NCBI RefSeq assembly: GCF_021168475.1
Contig: NZ_JAJOZT010000001.1
Location: forward strand, 248,001 to 312,000
From: Pseudoclavibacter sp. 13-3
GTDB lineage: Bacteria; Actinomycetota; Actinomycetes; Actinomycetales; Microbacteriaceae
Length of the DNA stretch: 64,000 nt
Reading direction: 5' to 3'
Position numbers and translations under genes: made by a program. The notes below the pieces were generated by a model. That model worked only from the letters and a program-made list of their open reading frames with translations, ran no database searches and was not told the DNA's origin. Below, in pieces: positions 1-9,298 of this stretch. The first letter of the stretch is position 1; each line of letters starts with the position of its first letter.

Positions 1-747
1 GATGAACCGGCCGGTGGTCGTCGAACCGGTGAACGCGATCTTGCGGATGCGGTTGCTCGACGTGAGGGCGGCACCTGCCTCGGCGCCGAAGCCGTTGACG
101 ATGTTCAGCACGCCTGCGGGCAGCAGATCTTCAATCGTCTTGATCAGCTCGAGCAGCGACACCGGAGTCGACTCTGCAGGCTTCAAGACGATGGTGTTGC
201 CGGCGGCCAGGGCGGGAGCGATCTTCCACGCGGCCATCAGGATCGGGAAGTTCCAGGGGATGATCTGGCCGACGACGCCCAGCGGCTCTTTGAAGTGGTA
301 GGCCACCATGTCGCTGTCGATCTCGTTGGTGTTGGTCTCCTGCGCACGGATCGCAGCGGCGAAGTAGCGGAAGTGATCGGCTGCCAGCGGAATGTCGGCG
401 GCGAGGGTCTCGCGCACCGGCTTGCCGTTGTCCCACGTCTCGGCAACGGCCAGCTTCTCGAGGTTCGCGTCAATGCGGTCGCCGATCTTCCAGAGGATGT
501 CGGCGCGCTCGGTGGCCGAGAGGCTGCTCCACTTCGGGAACGCCTTCCAAGCGGCATCGAGTGCCTTCTCGATGTCGGCGCCCTTGCCGCGTGCCACCTT
601 GGTGAAGACCCTGCCGGTGACCGGAGTGATGTTCTCGAAGTACTCGCCGTCTGCCGGTGGCACCCAGGCGCCGCCGATGAAGTTGTCGTACCGCTCCTGG
701 AACGTGATCAGACTGCCCTCGCTGCCGGGCGCTGCATAGATCGTCAT
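1..747 (-). CDS. NAD(P)-dependent aldehyde dehydrogenase, N-terminal part
   Basis: This is the first 249 residues of a class of aldehyde dehydrogenase resembling acetaldehyde/ExaC-type enzymes, which oxidise aldehydes to carboxylic acids in the cytoplasm. The protein starts MTIYAAPGS and runs off the left edge. Visible family landmarks are the IIPWNFPIL block with the catalytic Asn at about residue 166, the cofactor Lys in VLKPAE at about 189, and the nucleotide-loop GSTTTGR at 241-247. The catalytic Glu and Cys lie beyond the edge. The start is fixed by a GAAGGAG ribosome site just upstream. A 100-base leader with a promoter and inverted repeats lies upstream. The exact substrate cannot be told from this fragment. 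Confidence 0.93.
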   Translation of the reverse strand, partial: MTIYAAPGSEGSLITFQERYDNFIGGAWVPPADGEYFENITPVTGRVFTKVARGKGADIEKALDAAWKAFPKWSSLSATERADILWKIGDRIDANLEKLAVAETWDNGKPVRETLAADIPLAADHFRYFAAAIRAQETNTNEIDSDMVAYHFKEPLGVVGQIIPWNFPILMAAWKIAPALAAGNTIVLKPAESTPVSLLELIKTIEDLLPAGVLNIVNGFGAEAGAALTSSNRIRKIAFTGSTTTGRFI

Positions 748-822
748 GATGCTCCTTCTTCGCCTCGTCGCCGGATCTCTCTGACCCGGCGGCCTCGCGG
801 CCATCTTTGGCCGCACATGACT

Positions 823-889
823 CATTCTGACAGTGCGGAAAGGGGAAACAACCTGTGTATACGATGTCGGACGCGGTCGTGTCAGAATG
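823..889 (-). promoter_or_regulatory. Promoter of aldehyde dehydrogenase flanked by an inverted repeat
   Basis: On the minus strand CTGACA (880-885) and TATACA (856-861) are separated by 18 bases and form a plausible -35/-10 pair about 100 bases upstream of the start codon. A perfect 10-bp inverted repeat, CATTCTGACA at 823-832 and TGTCAGAATG at 880-889, brackets this promoter. The arrangement suggests that one regulator binds both sides, but the regulator is not identifiable here. Confidence 0.45.
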
Positions 890-983
890 GCACATTTCGG
901 TTCACCCGCAGGAACCTTTCGCCGACACTTGGCGGAGTGAACGACCGATCAGCCGGATCGCCGGCGCAGCGACCGTCGACAGC

Positions 984-1018
984 GACCGCCCCAGCCCCGA
1001 GACCGCCCCAGCCCCCGA
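984..1018. repeat. 17-18 bp tandem duplication
   Basis: The unit GACCGCCCCAGCCCCGA (984-1000) is repeated at 1001-1018 with one added C, followed by a degraded third start. It lies in non-coding spacer and looks like a replication-slippage duplication. Confidence 0.6.
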
Positions 1019-1051
1019 GACCCCCTAGGCCCCAAACCGCGCAGACGCGAA

Positions 1052-1088
1052 ACGCCGGCATCCGCGTTCTGCACGTGGATGCCGGCGT
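1052..1088 (-). terminator. Probable terminator downstream of icd
   Basis: A perfect 12-bp stem, ACGCCGGCATCC against GGATGCCGGCGT, encloses a 13-base loop and starts 54 bases after the icd stop codon. On the minus strand it is followed by only three T residues, so termination may be weak or factor-assisted. Confidence 0.6.
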
Positions 1089-1141
1089 CTCGTGGGATCA
1101 GGTGCTCAGCGTCGGCTGCTCGCCGCCGCAGGCTGCACCGT

Positions 1142-3367
<2,226 letters not shown>

Positions 3368-3400
3368 GGATGAACTGTCTCCCTTGATCAGGTTCGGTGA

Positions 3401-3423
3401 GGTCTTTCGCCCTGCGAAAGACC
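3401..3423 (-). promoter_or_regulatory. 10-bp stem-loop between upp and icd
   Basis: GGTCTTTCGC and GCGAAAGACC form a perfect stem around a 3-base loop. It lies 65 bases after the upp stop and 34 bases before the icd start on the minus strand. It lacks a T run, so it may terminate upp transcription or shape the icd leader. Confidence 0.5.
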
Positions 3424-3487
3424 CGTGGAACTTCCGCATCCCACGATACCGGATGCCATGAGGCGGGACTGACAGCCTCGAGACGGA

Positions 3488-4123
3488 TCAGTCGATGGTG
3501 CCGTAGAGCCGATCGCCGGCATCGCCGAGGCCCGGAACGATGTAGCTCTGATCGTTCAGCCCCTCGTCGACGGCGCCGAGCACCACGGTGAGATCGCGGC
3601 CTTCGAAGTGCTGCTCGACGGCGGCGACACCCTGCGGTGCTCCCAAGATGCAGATCGCCGTCACCTTGCGCGCCCCGCGCTCGAAGAGGTAGTCGATCGC
3701 GCCGATCAGCGAGCCGCCGGTGGCGAGCATCGGATCGAGCACGAAGCAGGCACGATCGCTGAGGTCGTCGGGCAGGCGCTTCGCATACGTCGTGGGCTGC
3801 AGCGTCTGCTCGTCGCGCACCATGCCCAGAAACCCGACCTCGGCGGTGGGCAGCAGCTTCGTCATGCCCTCGAGCATGCCGAGGCCGGCTCGCAGAATCG
3901 GCACCACCAGTGGCAGCGGGTGCTGAAACCGCACGCCGGTGGTCTCGGCGACGGGCGTCGTGACCTTCACCGCTTCGACGGCCACGTCGCGGGTTCCCTC
4001 GTAGGCCAACAGCGTCATGAGCTCTTCGACGAGCTGACGGAACACCGGCTGAGGGGTGCTGCGGTCGCGCAGCACGGTCAGTTTGTGGTCGATGAGGGGA
4101 TGATTGGGAGTGATCAGGCGCAT
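3488..4123 (-). CDS. upp: Uracil phosphoribosyltransferase
   Basis: Upp joins uracil to PRPP to make UMP, the key step of uracil salvage. The 211-residue length is standard. The PRPP-binding loop is visible as [11 protein letters not shown] at about residues 128-138, followed by [20 protein letters not shown] at about 74-87 is the conserved dimer/substrate segment, and the C terminus [16 protein letters not shown] is typical of the uracil-binding end. The start [10 protein letters not shown] is the family start. The uracil permease gene lies 68 bases upstream on the same strand, so the two probably form a uracil uptake and salvage operon. Confidence 0.97.
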   Translation of the reverse strand: MRLITPNHPLIDHKLTVLRDRSTPQPVFRQLVEELMTLLAYEGTRDVAVEAVKVTTPVAETTGVRFQHPLPLVVPILRAGLGMLEGMTKLLPTAEVGFLGMVRDEQTLQPTTYAKRLPDDLSDRACFVLDPMLATGGSLIGAIDYLFERGARKVTAICILGAPQGVAAVEQHFEGRDLTVVLGAVDEGLNDQSYIVPGLGDAGDRLYGTID

Positions 4124-4191
4124 GCTCTCAGCCTAGTCGTGTCGTGGTCATGGGGATGTCACGGCCGGGCTTGCTCCCCGGCTCACGAAGG

Positions 4192-5511
4192 TCAGTGCGC
4201 GGCTTCGTCGATGCGGTCCGTGCTCGCCGGAGAGACCGGCGTCGTGCTGCGCCCGCCGCGCACCCGGGTGACACCGCGCATGACGTGGTAGACGGCGATG
4301 GCGGCGAAGGTGCCCAGCGCAATGCCGCCGAACACGAGGTCGCCGGCCTGCCAGGTGAAGTTCGCGATCGCGATGATCAGCGAGACGCCGGCGGTGGTCA
4401 GGTTGATCGACTTCGAGAAGTCGACCTTGTTCTCGACCCAGATGCGCACGCCGAGCACGCCGATCATGCCGTAGAGCACCACGCCGGCACCGCCCAGCAC
4501 GCCGGCGGGCACTGTGGCGATCGCCGCGCCGAACTTGGGAAAGAGGCTGAGCAGCACGGCGACGACGCCGGCCACCCAGTAGGCCGCGGTCGAGAACACC
4601 TTGGTCGAGGCCATTACGCCGATGTTCTCGGCATAGGTCGTCGTGCCGGAGCCGCCGCCCGAGCCGGCGAGCACCGTGGCGAGACCGTCGCCGATCAGCG
4701 CACGGCCGATGTTGTCATCGAGGTTTCTGCCGACCATCATGCCCACCGAGCGCACGTGGCCGATGTTCTCGGCGATCAGCACGAAGACGACGGGCACGAA
4801 CAGGCCCAGCGTCGAGACGTGGAAGGTGGGGGTCTGGAAGTGCGGCAGACCGAACCAGGCAGCGTCGGCGATGGCTGAGAAGTCGACCTCGCCGCGCAGG
4901 ATCGCGGTGAGGTAGCCGATCAAGACGCCGAAGAGAATCGAGAGACGACCGAGGAACCCGCGGAAGAGCACGCCCCAGAGGATGATCGATCCCAGCGTCA
5001 CCAGTGCCGTGACCGGGGCGATCTCGAAGTTCGCCTTCGCGCTGGGCGCGAGGTTCAGGCCGATCAGCGCCACGATCGCGCCGGTGACGACAGGCGGCAT
5101 CAGCCATTCGATCCATCGCACGCCGGCCCGCTGCACGATCAGGCCGATGACGAACAGCGTCACACCGGCGATCACGACGCCGCCGAGCGCGCCCGCATAC
5201 CCGTGCTCGCTCTGCGCGGCGGCGATCGGAGCGATGAACGCGAAGCTCGACCCGAGATAGCTGGGCACGCGGTTGCGGGTCAGCAGCAGAAAGATGATCG
5301 TGCCGAGACCGGAGAAGAGCAGGGTCGTCGCCGGCGGAAAGCCCGTCAGCAGCGGCACCAGGAAGGTCGAGCCGAACATGGCCACCACATGCTGAGTGCC
5401 GATGCCGATCGTGCGCGGCCAGGTGAGTCGCTCATCGGGGGCAACCGCCTCACCCGGGCCGATGTGCACGCCGTCGCCGTGCAGCCGCCAGTCGAAAGCT
5501 CCTCGAGCCAT
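4192..5511 (-). CDS. uraA: NCS2 family uracil/xanthine permease
   Basis: This 439-residue integral membrane protein belongs to the NCS2 nucleobase:cation symporters and by context imports uracil for the Upp enzyme next to it. It shows a long series of hydrophobic segments consistent with 14 helices, the conserved GSGGGSGTTTYAENIGVMAST region that forms the substrate site in UraA, and FVLIAENIGHV ahead of it. Start ATG 5511 follows GAGGAG. The C-terminal 30 residues are polar and basic and probably cytosolic. A minus-strand TAGAAT at 5572-5577 could be its -10 box, but no good -35 accompanies it. Confidence 0.92.
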   Translation of the reverse strand: MARGAFDWRLHGDGVHIGPGEAVAPDERLTWPRTIGIGTQHVVAMFGSTFLVPLLTGFPPATTLLFSGLGTIIFLLLTRNRVPSYLGSSFAFIAPIAAAQSEHGYAGALGGVVIAGVTLFVIGLIVQRAGVRWIEWLMPPVVTGAIVALIGLNLAPSAKANFEIAPVTALVTLGSIILWGVLFRGFLGRLSILFGVLIGYLTAILRGEVDFSAIADAAWFGLPHFQTPTFHVSTLGLFVPVVFVLIAENIGHVRSVGMMVGRNLDDNIGRALIGDGLATVLAGSGGGSGTTTYAENIGVMASTKVFSTAAYWVAGVVAVLLSLFPKFGAAIATVPAGVLGGAGVVLYGMIGVLGVRIWVENKVDFSKSINLTTAGVSLIIAIANFTWQAGDLVFGGIALGTFAAIAVYHVMRGVTRVRGGRSTTPVSPASTDRIDEAAH

Positions 5512-5616
5512 GTCGTCTCCTCAGGGTCGCGATGTGGCGAACAGTCGTGGAGCCTGCCACGCCGATGGAAGATTCTACGCGACGTGCGTTGCCGGCAGGT
5601 TTCGGGCCAGGTCTGC

Positions 5617-6693
5617 TCAGCGCTGCTCCTGAGCGGGCACGATCACGCGATTGACGATGATCAGGATCGAAGCGGCCACCGGGAACGCGACGAGGGCACC
5701 CATCAGCCCGGCGAGCGTCGCACCGACCATCGCACCGATCAGCACGAGAGAACCGGGGATGTTCACGCTCTTGCCGACGATGCGCGGCGTCAGGACGTAT
5801 GCCTCGACCTGCATGTAAATGATGAGGCAGACGGCCACGAGAAGCGCGGTGAGCGGGGAGCCGAGCAGGGCCACGGCAGTGATCAGCACGGTGCTGATCA
5901 CGCTGCCGATGAGCGGGATCATCGTGACGAACAGCGCGAGCACGGCGAGCACCAGCGAGAACGGCACGCCGAAGATCGTCATCACGATCAGGCTGAAGAC
6001 CGCGTTGCAGAATGCGAGCACGACCATACCGCCCAGGTAGCTGCCGACTGACTCGGTGATCTCTTCGGTGATGTCCATGACGTTCGCCCGCTTCGACTTC
6101 GGCACCAGCAGCGAGAACGCCTGCTTCATGCGGTCGAGCGAGACGACGAAGTAGAGCGTGAGAATCAGCACGAAGGCCGTGCCCGTCACGGCGTCGACGA
6201 CACCGCGCCCGACCTCTAAGGCGCCGCCGCCGACGCCCCACCAGAAGTCCGGGCTGGTGACCTGCGTCTCGATGCTCTGCAGGGTCGTGGTCGCCGCGCC
6301 GTTGAACTGCTCGTCCAGGTTCAGGAACCAGGGTCGCTGGCTCACCTCGTCGAAGCTCTTCGGCGCCGTGTCGACGAACTGGCCAATCTGCTGCACGATG
6401 CCGGGCACGATCATCCAGATGACCATGCCGAAGATCAGCAGACCGGCGCCGATCACCGTGCCGAGCGCCAGCGGGCGCCTCATGCCTCGGCTTTCGAGCC
6501 AGCGGATCACCGGCTCGAGCCCGAGCGTGATGAAGAGCGCGAAGAACACCAGGGTCAGCGGTTTGATGATCGCGACGATGCCTGCCGCCAGCAGCACGGC
6601 GAGCAGCACGCCGACCGTGGTCGAGAAGCCTGATCTCACGCCCGGGCCACGAGGCAGCCACTTCGCGCGCGTGCGTGGTTCTGGGGTCGACAT
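5617..6693 (-). CDS. AI-2E family transporter (PerM/UPF0118)
   Basis: This 358-residue membrane protein has the AI-2E transporter layout: N-terminal helix pair (STTVGVLLAVLLAAGIVAIIKPL and LVFFALFITLGLEP), a soluble amphipathic middle region at about residues 80-140, then a C-terminal group of helices ending in VAASILIIVNRVIVPA. The start is supported by GGGAGG. Family members export small molecules or Na+/H+ exchange products; the name AI-2E reflects one E. coli member, and the substrate here is unknown. It stands alone between genes of different pathways. Confidence 0.85.
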   Translation of the reverse strand: MSTPEPRTRAKWLPRGPGVRSGFSTTVGVLLAVLLAAGIVAIIKPLTLVFFALFITLGLEPVIRWLESRGMRRPLALGTVIGAGLLIFGMVIWMIVPGIVQQIGQFVDTAPKSFDEVSQRPWFLNLDEQFNGAATTTLQSIETQVTSPDFWWGVGGGALEVGRGVVDAVTGTAFVLILTLYFVVSLDRMKQAFSLLVPKSKRANVMDITEEITESVGSYLGGMVVLAFCNAVFSLIVMTIFGVPFSLVLAVLALFVTMIPLIGSVISTVLITAVALLGSPLTALLVAVCLIIYMQVEAYVLTPRIVGKSVNIPGSLVLIGAMVGATLAGLMGALVAFPVAASILIIVNRVIVPAQEQR

Positions 6694-6769
6694 GTGATCC
6701 TCCCGGTTGCAGACGTCTGCTCTCAGCGTAGGGCGTGCCGGCGGCGCAGGATCTCAGCGACCGGGATGC

Positions 6770-8329
6770 TCAGCCGGGAATCATGCTCCCGGTTCGTTCG
6801 AAGCGGTCGTACCAGCCGAAGGCCTCGGCGAACAGGTGCGGCACATGACCGCCCCGCTGGCTGGCTCGCTCGAGGTAGTCCTGCAGCAGCGGCCGGTAGT
6901 CGGGGTGGGCGACGTTCTCGATGATCACCCGTGCACGCCGCACAGGGCTCAGACCGCGCAGGTCGGCCAGCCCGCGCTCGGTGATCAGCACCTGCGTGTC
7001 GTGCTCTGTGTGATCGACGTGCGACACGAACGGCACGATCTTCGAGATCGATCCGCGCTTCGCCGTCGAGGGGCTGATGAACATCGAGAGGTACCCGTTG
7101 CGTCCGTAGTCTCCCGACCCGCCGAGTCCGTTGACCACGTTCACTCCGTTGACATGCGTCGAGTTGACGTTGCCGTAGATGTCGGCCTCGACCATGCTGT
7201 TCATGGCGATGACGCCGAGCCGTCTGATCAGTTCGGGATTGTTCGAGATCTCCTGCGGGCGCAGCACGATGCGATCACGGTAGAACGAGATGTTGCGCTT
7301 GACCCGGTCGAACATCTCGGGGCTGAGCGCCAGCGCCGTCGCCGAGGCGAACGAGACGACGCCCGAGTCGATGAGTTCGATCATGCCGTCCTGGATCAGC
7401 TCGCTGTAGCACTGCAGATCGCGATAGCTCGAATTTGCGAGCTCTGCGAGAACCGCATTGGCGACGTTGCCCACGCCGGACTGCAGCGGCAGCAGGCTGC
7501 CCGCCGGCACACGCCCCGCGCGCACTTCGTGATCGAGGAACTCGAGGATGTGCCCGGCCATCGCTCGGCTGGCCTCGTCAGGCGGGGTGAAGCTCGGACT
7601 GTCATCGGGCAGATCGGTCTCGACCACGGCGACGACTTTCTGCGGGTCGACGGTCAGGTGCGGCCGACCGATGTGCTGGTCGACGTGCTCGAGCGGAATC
7701 GGGGTGCCGTGCAACGGCAGTCCGGTGTTCTGGTAGATGTCGTGGGCGCCGTCGAGCTCGATGGGCTGCCACCGGTTCACCTCGATGATCACTTCGTCAG
7801 CCTCGTCGAGCCAGGCCTGGTTGTTGCCGATCGAGCTGCCGGGCACCAGTTCCCCGGTCTCGGTGATCGCAGCGACTTCGACGACGGCGGTGTGAACGCG
7901 ACCGAAGTAGCCTTCGCGCACCTGCTGCGCGAGCCGAGACAGATGCACTTCGACATAGTCGACGTCGAGTGCGTTGATCTGGCGGCGCAGTTTGGGGTCG
8001 GCGTTGTAGGGCACGCGGCCGGCGACGACGCCGGCGTCGGCGAGCCGACCGTCGAGATCGGCCGCGGTGGACGCTCCGCTGAGCAGCGTGAGCGCGTACG
8101 GGTGCCTGCCGTCGCCGTTGGCCCGTCCGGCCTCGTCTGCCAGGTCGGCGAGGGCCGGCAGCACCGCTTTGGGATGGCCCGCTCCCCCGAAGCCGCTGAT
8201 CGCCACCGTTGCGTCGGGCCGAATGAGCTCGGCCGCCTGCCGAGATGTGCGAAGAAGCTGTCGGAAGCGTCGGTCAGCGACCCGCGTCGTTGCGGAGGTC
8301 TGAGCCGTGAAGATGTCGAGGTTCGTCAT
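6770..8329 (-). CDS. Acetyl-CoA hydrolase/CoA-transferase family protein
   Basis: The 519-residue protein matches the acetyl-CoA hydrolase/succinyl-CoA:acetate CoA-transferase family, which moves CoA between acyl groups through a glutamyl-CoA thioester. Seen landmarks are ISGFGGAGHPKAVLPAL near residue 45, EVIIEVNRWQP near the middle, and NGLGGSGDYGRNGYLSMFISPST in the C-terminal half, which is highly conserved in the family. I chose ATG 8329 (MTNLDIFTAQ); a GTG six codons upstream is also open but has no better ribosome site. The gene is divergent from a TetR gene followed by beta-oxidation genes, which suggests a role in acyl-CoA or acetate metabolism. Confidence 0.9.
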   Translation of the reverse strand: MTNLDIFTAQTSATTRVADRRFRQLLRTSRQAAELIRPDATVAISGFGGAGHPKAVLPALADLADEAGRANGDGRHPYALTLLSGASTAADLDGRLADAGVVAGRVPYNADPKLRRQINALDVDYVEVHLSRLAQQVREGYFGRVHTAVVEVAAITETGELVPGSSIGNNQAWLDEADEVIIEVNRWQPIELDGAHDIYQNTGLPLHGTPIPLEHVDQHIGRPHLTVDPQKVVAVVETDLPDDSPSFTPPDEASRAMAGHILEFLDHEVRAGRVPAGSLLPLQSGVGNVANAVLAELANSSYRDLQCYSELIQDGMIELIDSGVVSFASATALALSPEMFDRVKRNISFYRDRIVLRPQEISNNPELIRRLGVIAMNSMVEADIYGNVNSTHVNGVNVVNGLGGSGDYGRNGYLSMFISPSTAKRGSISKIVPFVSHVDHTEHDTQVLITERGLADLRGLSPVRRARVIIENVAHPDYRPLLQDYLERASQRGGHVPHLFAEAFGWYDRFERTGSMIPG

Positions 8330-8367
8330 GCTCGGCACTCTAAGCACGAGCGCACCGGTTGGGAAAT

Positions 8368-8392
8368 GCTATACGACACTGCGTGTCATAGC
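8368..8392. promoter_or_regulatory. Inverted repeat in the divergent CoA-transferase/TetR spacer
   Basis: GACAC (8375-8379) and GTGTC (8383-8387) form a perfect inner dyad around TGC, and GCTAT (8368-8372) and ATAGC (8388-8392) form an outer dyad with two extra bases on the left. The element sits in the 116-base spacer between the two divergent genes and is a good candidate operator for the adjacent TetR protein. Confidence 0.5.
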
Positions 8393-8433
8393 ACACGGGA
8401 TGCGGTACCATTCTCCGGGTGGCCTCTGCGTGG

Positions 8434-8439
8434 TAGCGT
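8434..8439 (+). promoter_or_regulatory. -10 box of a leaderless TetR gene
   Basis: TAGCGT ends six bases before the ATG at 8446, and no ribosome-binding site is present. Transcription would then start at or next to the A of the ATG. A weak TTCTCC lies 17 bases further upstream. Confidence 0.4.
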
Positions 8440-8445
8440 GACCCA

Positions 8446-9216
8446 ATGAGCACCGCATCACTGAGTCGAGTCGAAGTGGCCGATATCGCCCTCGCCTTGT
8501 TCACCGCCCGTGGCTATGACGAGGTGAGCGCCGCAGACATCGCGGCAGCCGCCCACATCTCGCGCAGCACCTTCTTCCGCCAGTTCGGCACCAAAGACGA
8601 CGTGATCTTCGCCGACCACGATGACATCCTCGAACAGGTCGACACGTTCTTCGCCGAGCGCCTGCGCGGCGACGTGGTCACCGTCGACGCCCGCACAGAC
8701 GTGATCGACGCCGCGCTGCTGGTGTTCGATCGCTTTCTCGCCCGCCTGCCCAGCATCCGCTCTCGTGATCGCATCGTACGCGCGACACCCAAACTGCGCG
8801 ACCGCGAGATCGTCACCATCACCCGCTACCAGAAGGCGTTCGACCGGTACCTGCGAGAGCAGCTGCCGGCACTGCGACACATCGAAGCGCTGCAGTTCGC
8901 CGATATTGTCGCGACGACCCATAACGCCGTGCTGCGGCAGGCCATCCGAGACCAGCTCTCGCCCGACCAGGCCCGTCGAGACCTGACGGCAGAGCTCGAT
9001 CGACTGCTCGCCCTCTTCACTCCGGGCCACGCACCCCAGCCGTCGACAGCGCCGGCACAGGCGGCCGCCATCGGCGAGACCCACGACCCCTCACGCCAGT
9101 CACCCGCAGCAGACGCCGGATCGGTCGTCGTGGTCTTCGACGTCGACGCACCGATGTCCACAGTCGGCCGAGTGGTGCAGCAGGCGCTGCAGCAGCATCG
9201 CCAGAATCGTATCTGA
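8446..9216 (+). CDS. TetR family transcriptional regulator
   Basis: This 256-residue protein has an N-terminal TetR-type helix-turn-helix: ALFTARGYDEVSAADIAAAAHISRSTFFRQFGTKDDVIF at about residues 17-55. The C-terminal half is a helical ligand domain without a recognised specificity, and the last 60 residues are Ala/Pro-rich and probably disordered. It is the first gene of a plus-strand group with three fatty-acid oxidation genes and is divergent from a CoA-transferase gene. By analogy with FadR-like TetR regulators it may sense an acyl-CoA; this is inferred from context only. The start ATG appears leaderless. Confidence 0.88.
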   Translation: MSTASLSRVEVADIALALFTARGYDEVSAADIAAAAHISRSTFFRQFGTKDDVIFADHDDILEQVDTFFAERLRGDVVTVDARTDVIDAALLVFDRFLARLPSIRSRDRIVRATPKLRDREIVTITRYQKAFDRYLREQLPALRHIEALQFADIVATTHNAVLRQAIRDQLSPDQARRDLTAELDRLLALFTPGHAPQPSTAPAQAAAIGETHDPSRQSPAADAGSVVVVFDVDAPMSTVGRVVQQALQQHRQNRI

Positions 9217-9298
9217 AACTCCGTCTCACTTGCGATGCGACTTCGTCTCATGCCATGCTCGGATGCAGTCCGATGACGCGCGAGAGGAATCAGCCCCC

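Larger units (their letters stand above)
748..1141. other. Spacer between aldehyde dehydrogenase and icd
   Basis: These 394 bases hold no convincing gene. They contain, in order, a perfect 7-bp stem with a 4-base loop at 797-814 (GCGGCCA/TGGCCGC) in the aldehyde dehydrogenase leader, a 10-bp inverted repeat at 823-889 around a minus-strand promoter, a 17-18 bp tandem duplication at 984-1018, and a strong hairpin at 1052-1088 that probably ends icd transcription. Confidence 0.7.

Noticed and set aside
9230-9298. Earlier start for the hydratase/dehydrogenase fusion
   Set aside because: The upstream codons have no ribosome site and give a Cys/Arg-rich leader unlike the family; GAGAGGAA precedes the ATG at 9299.
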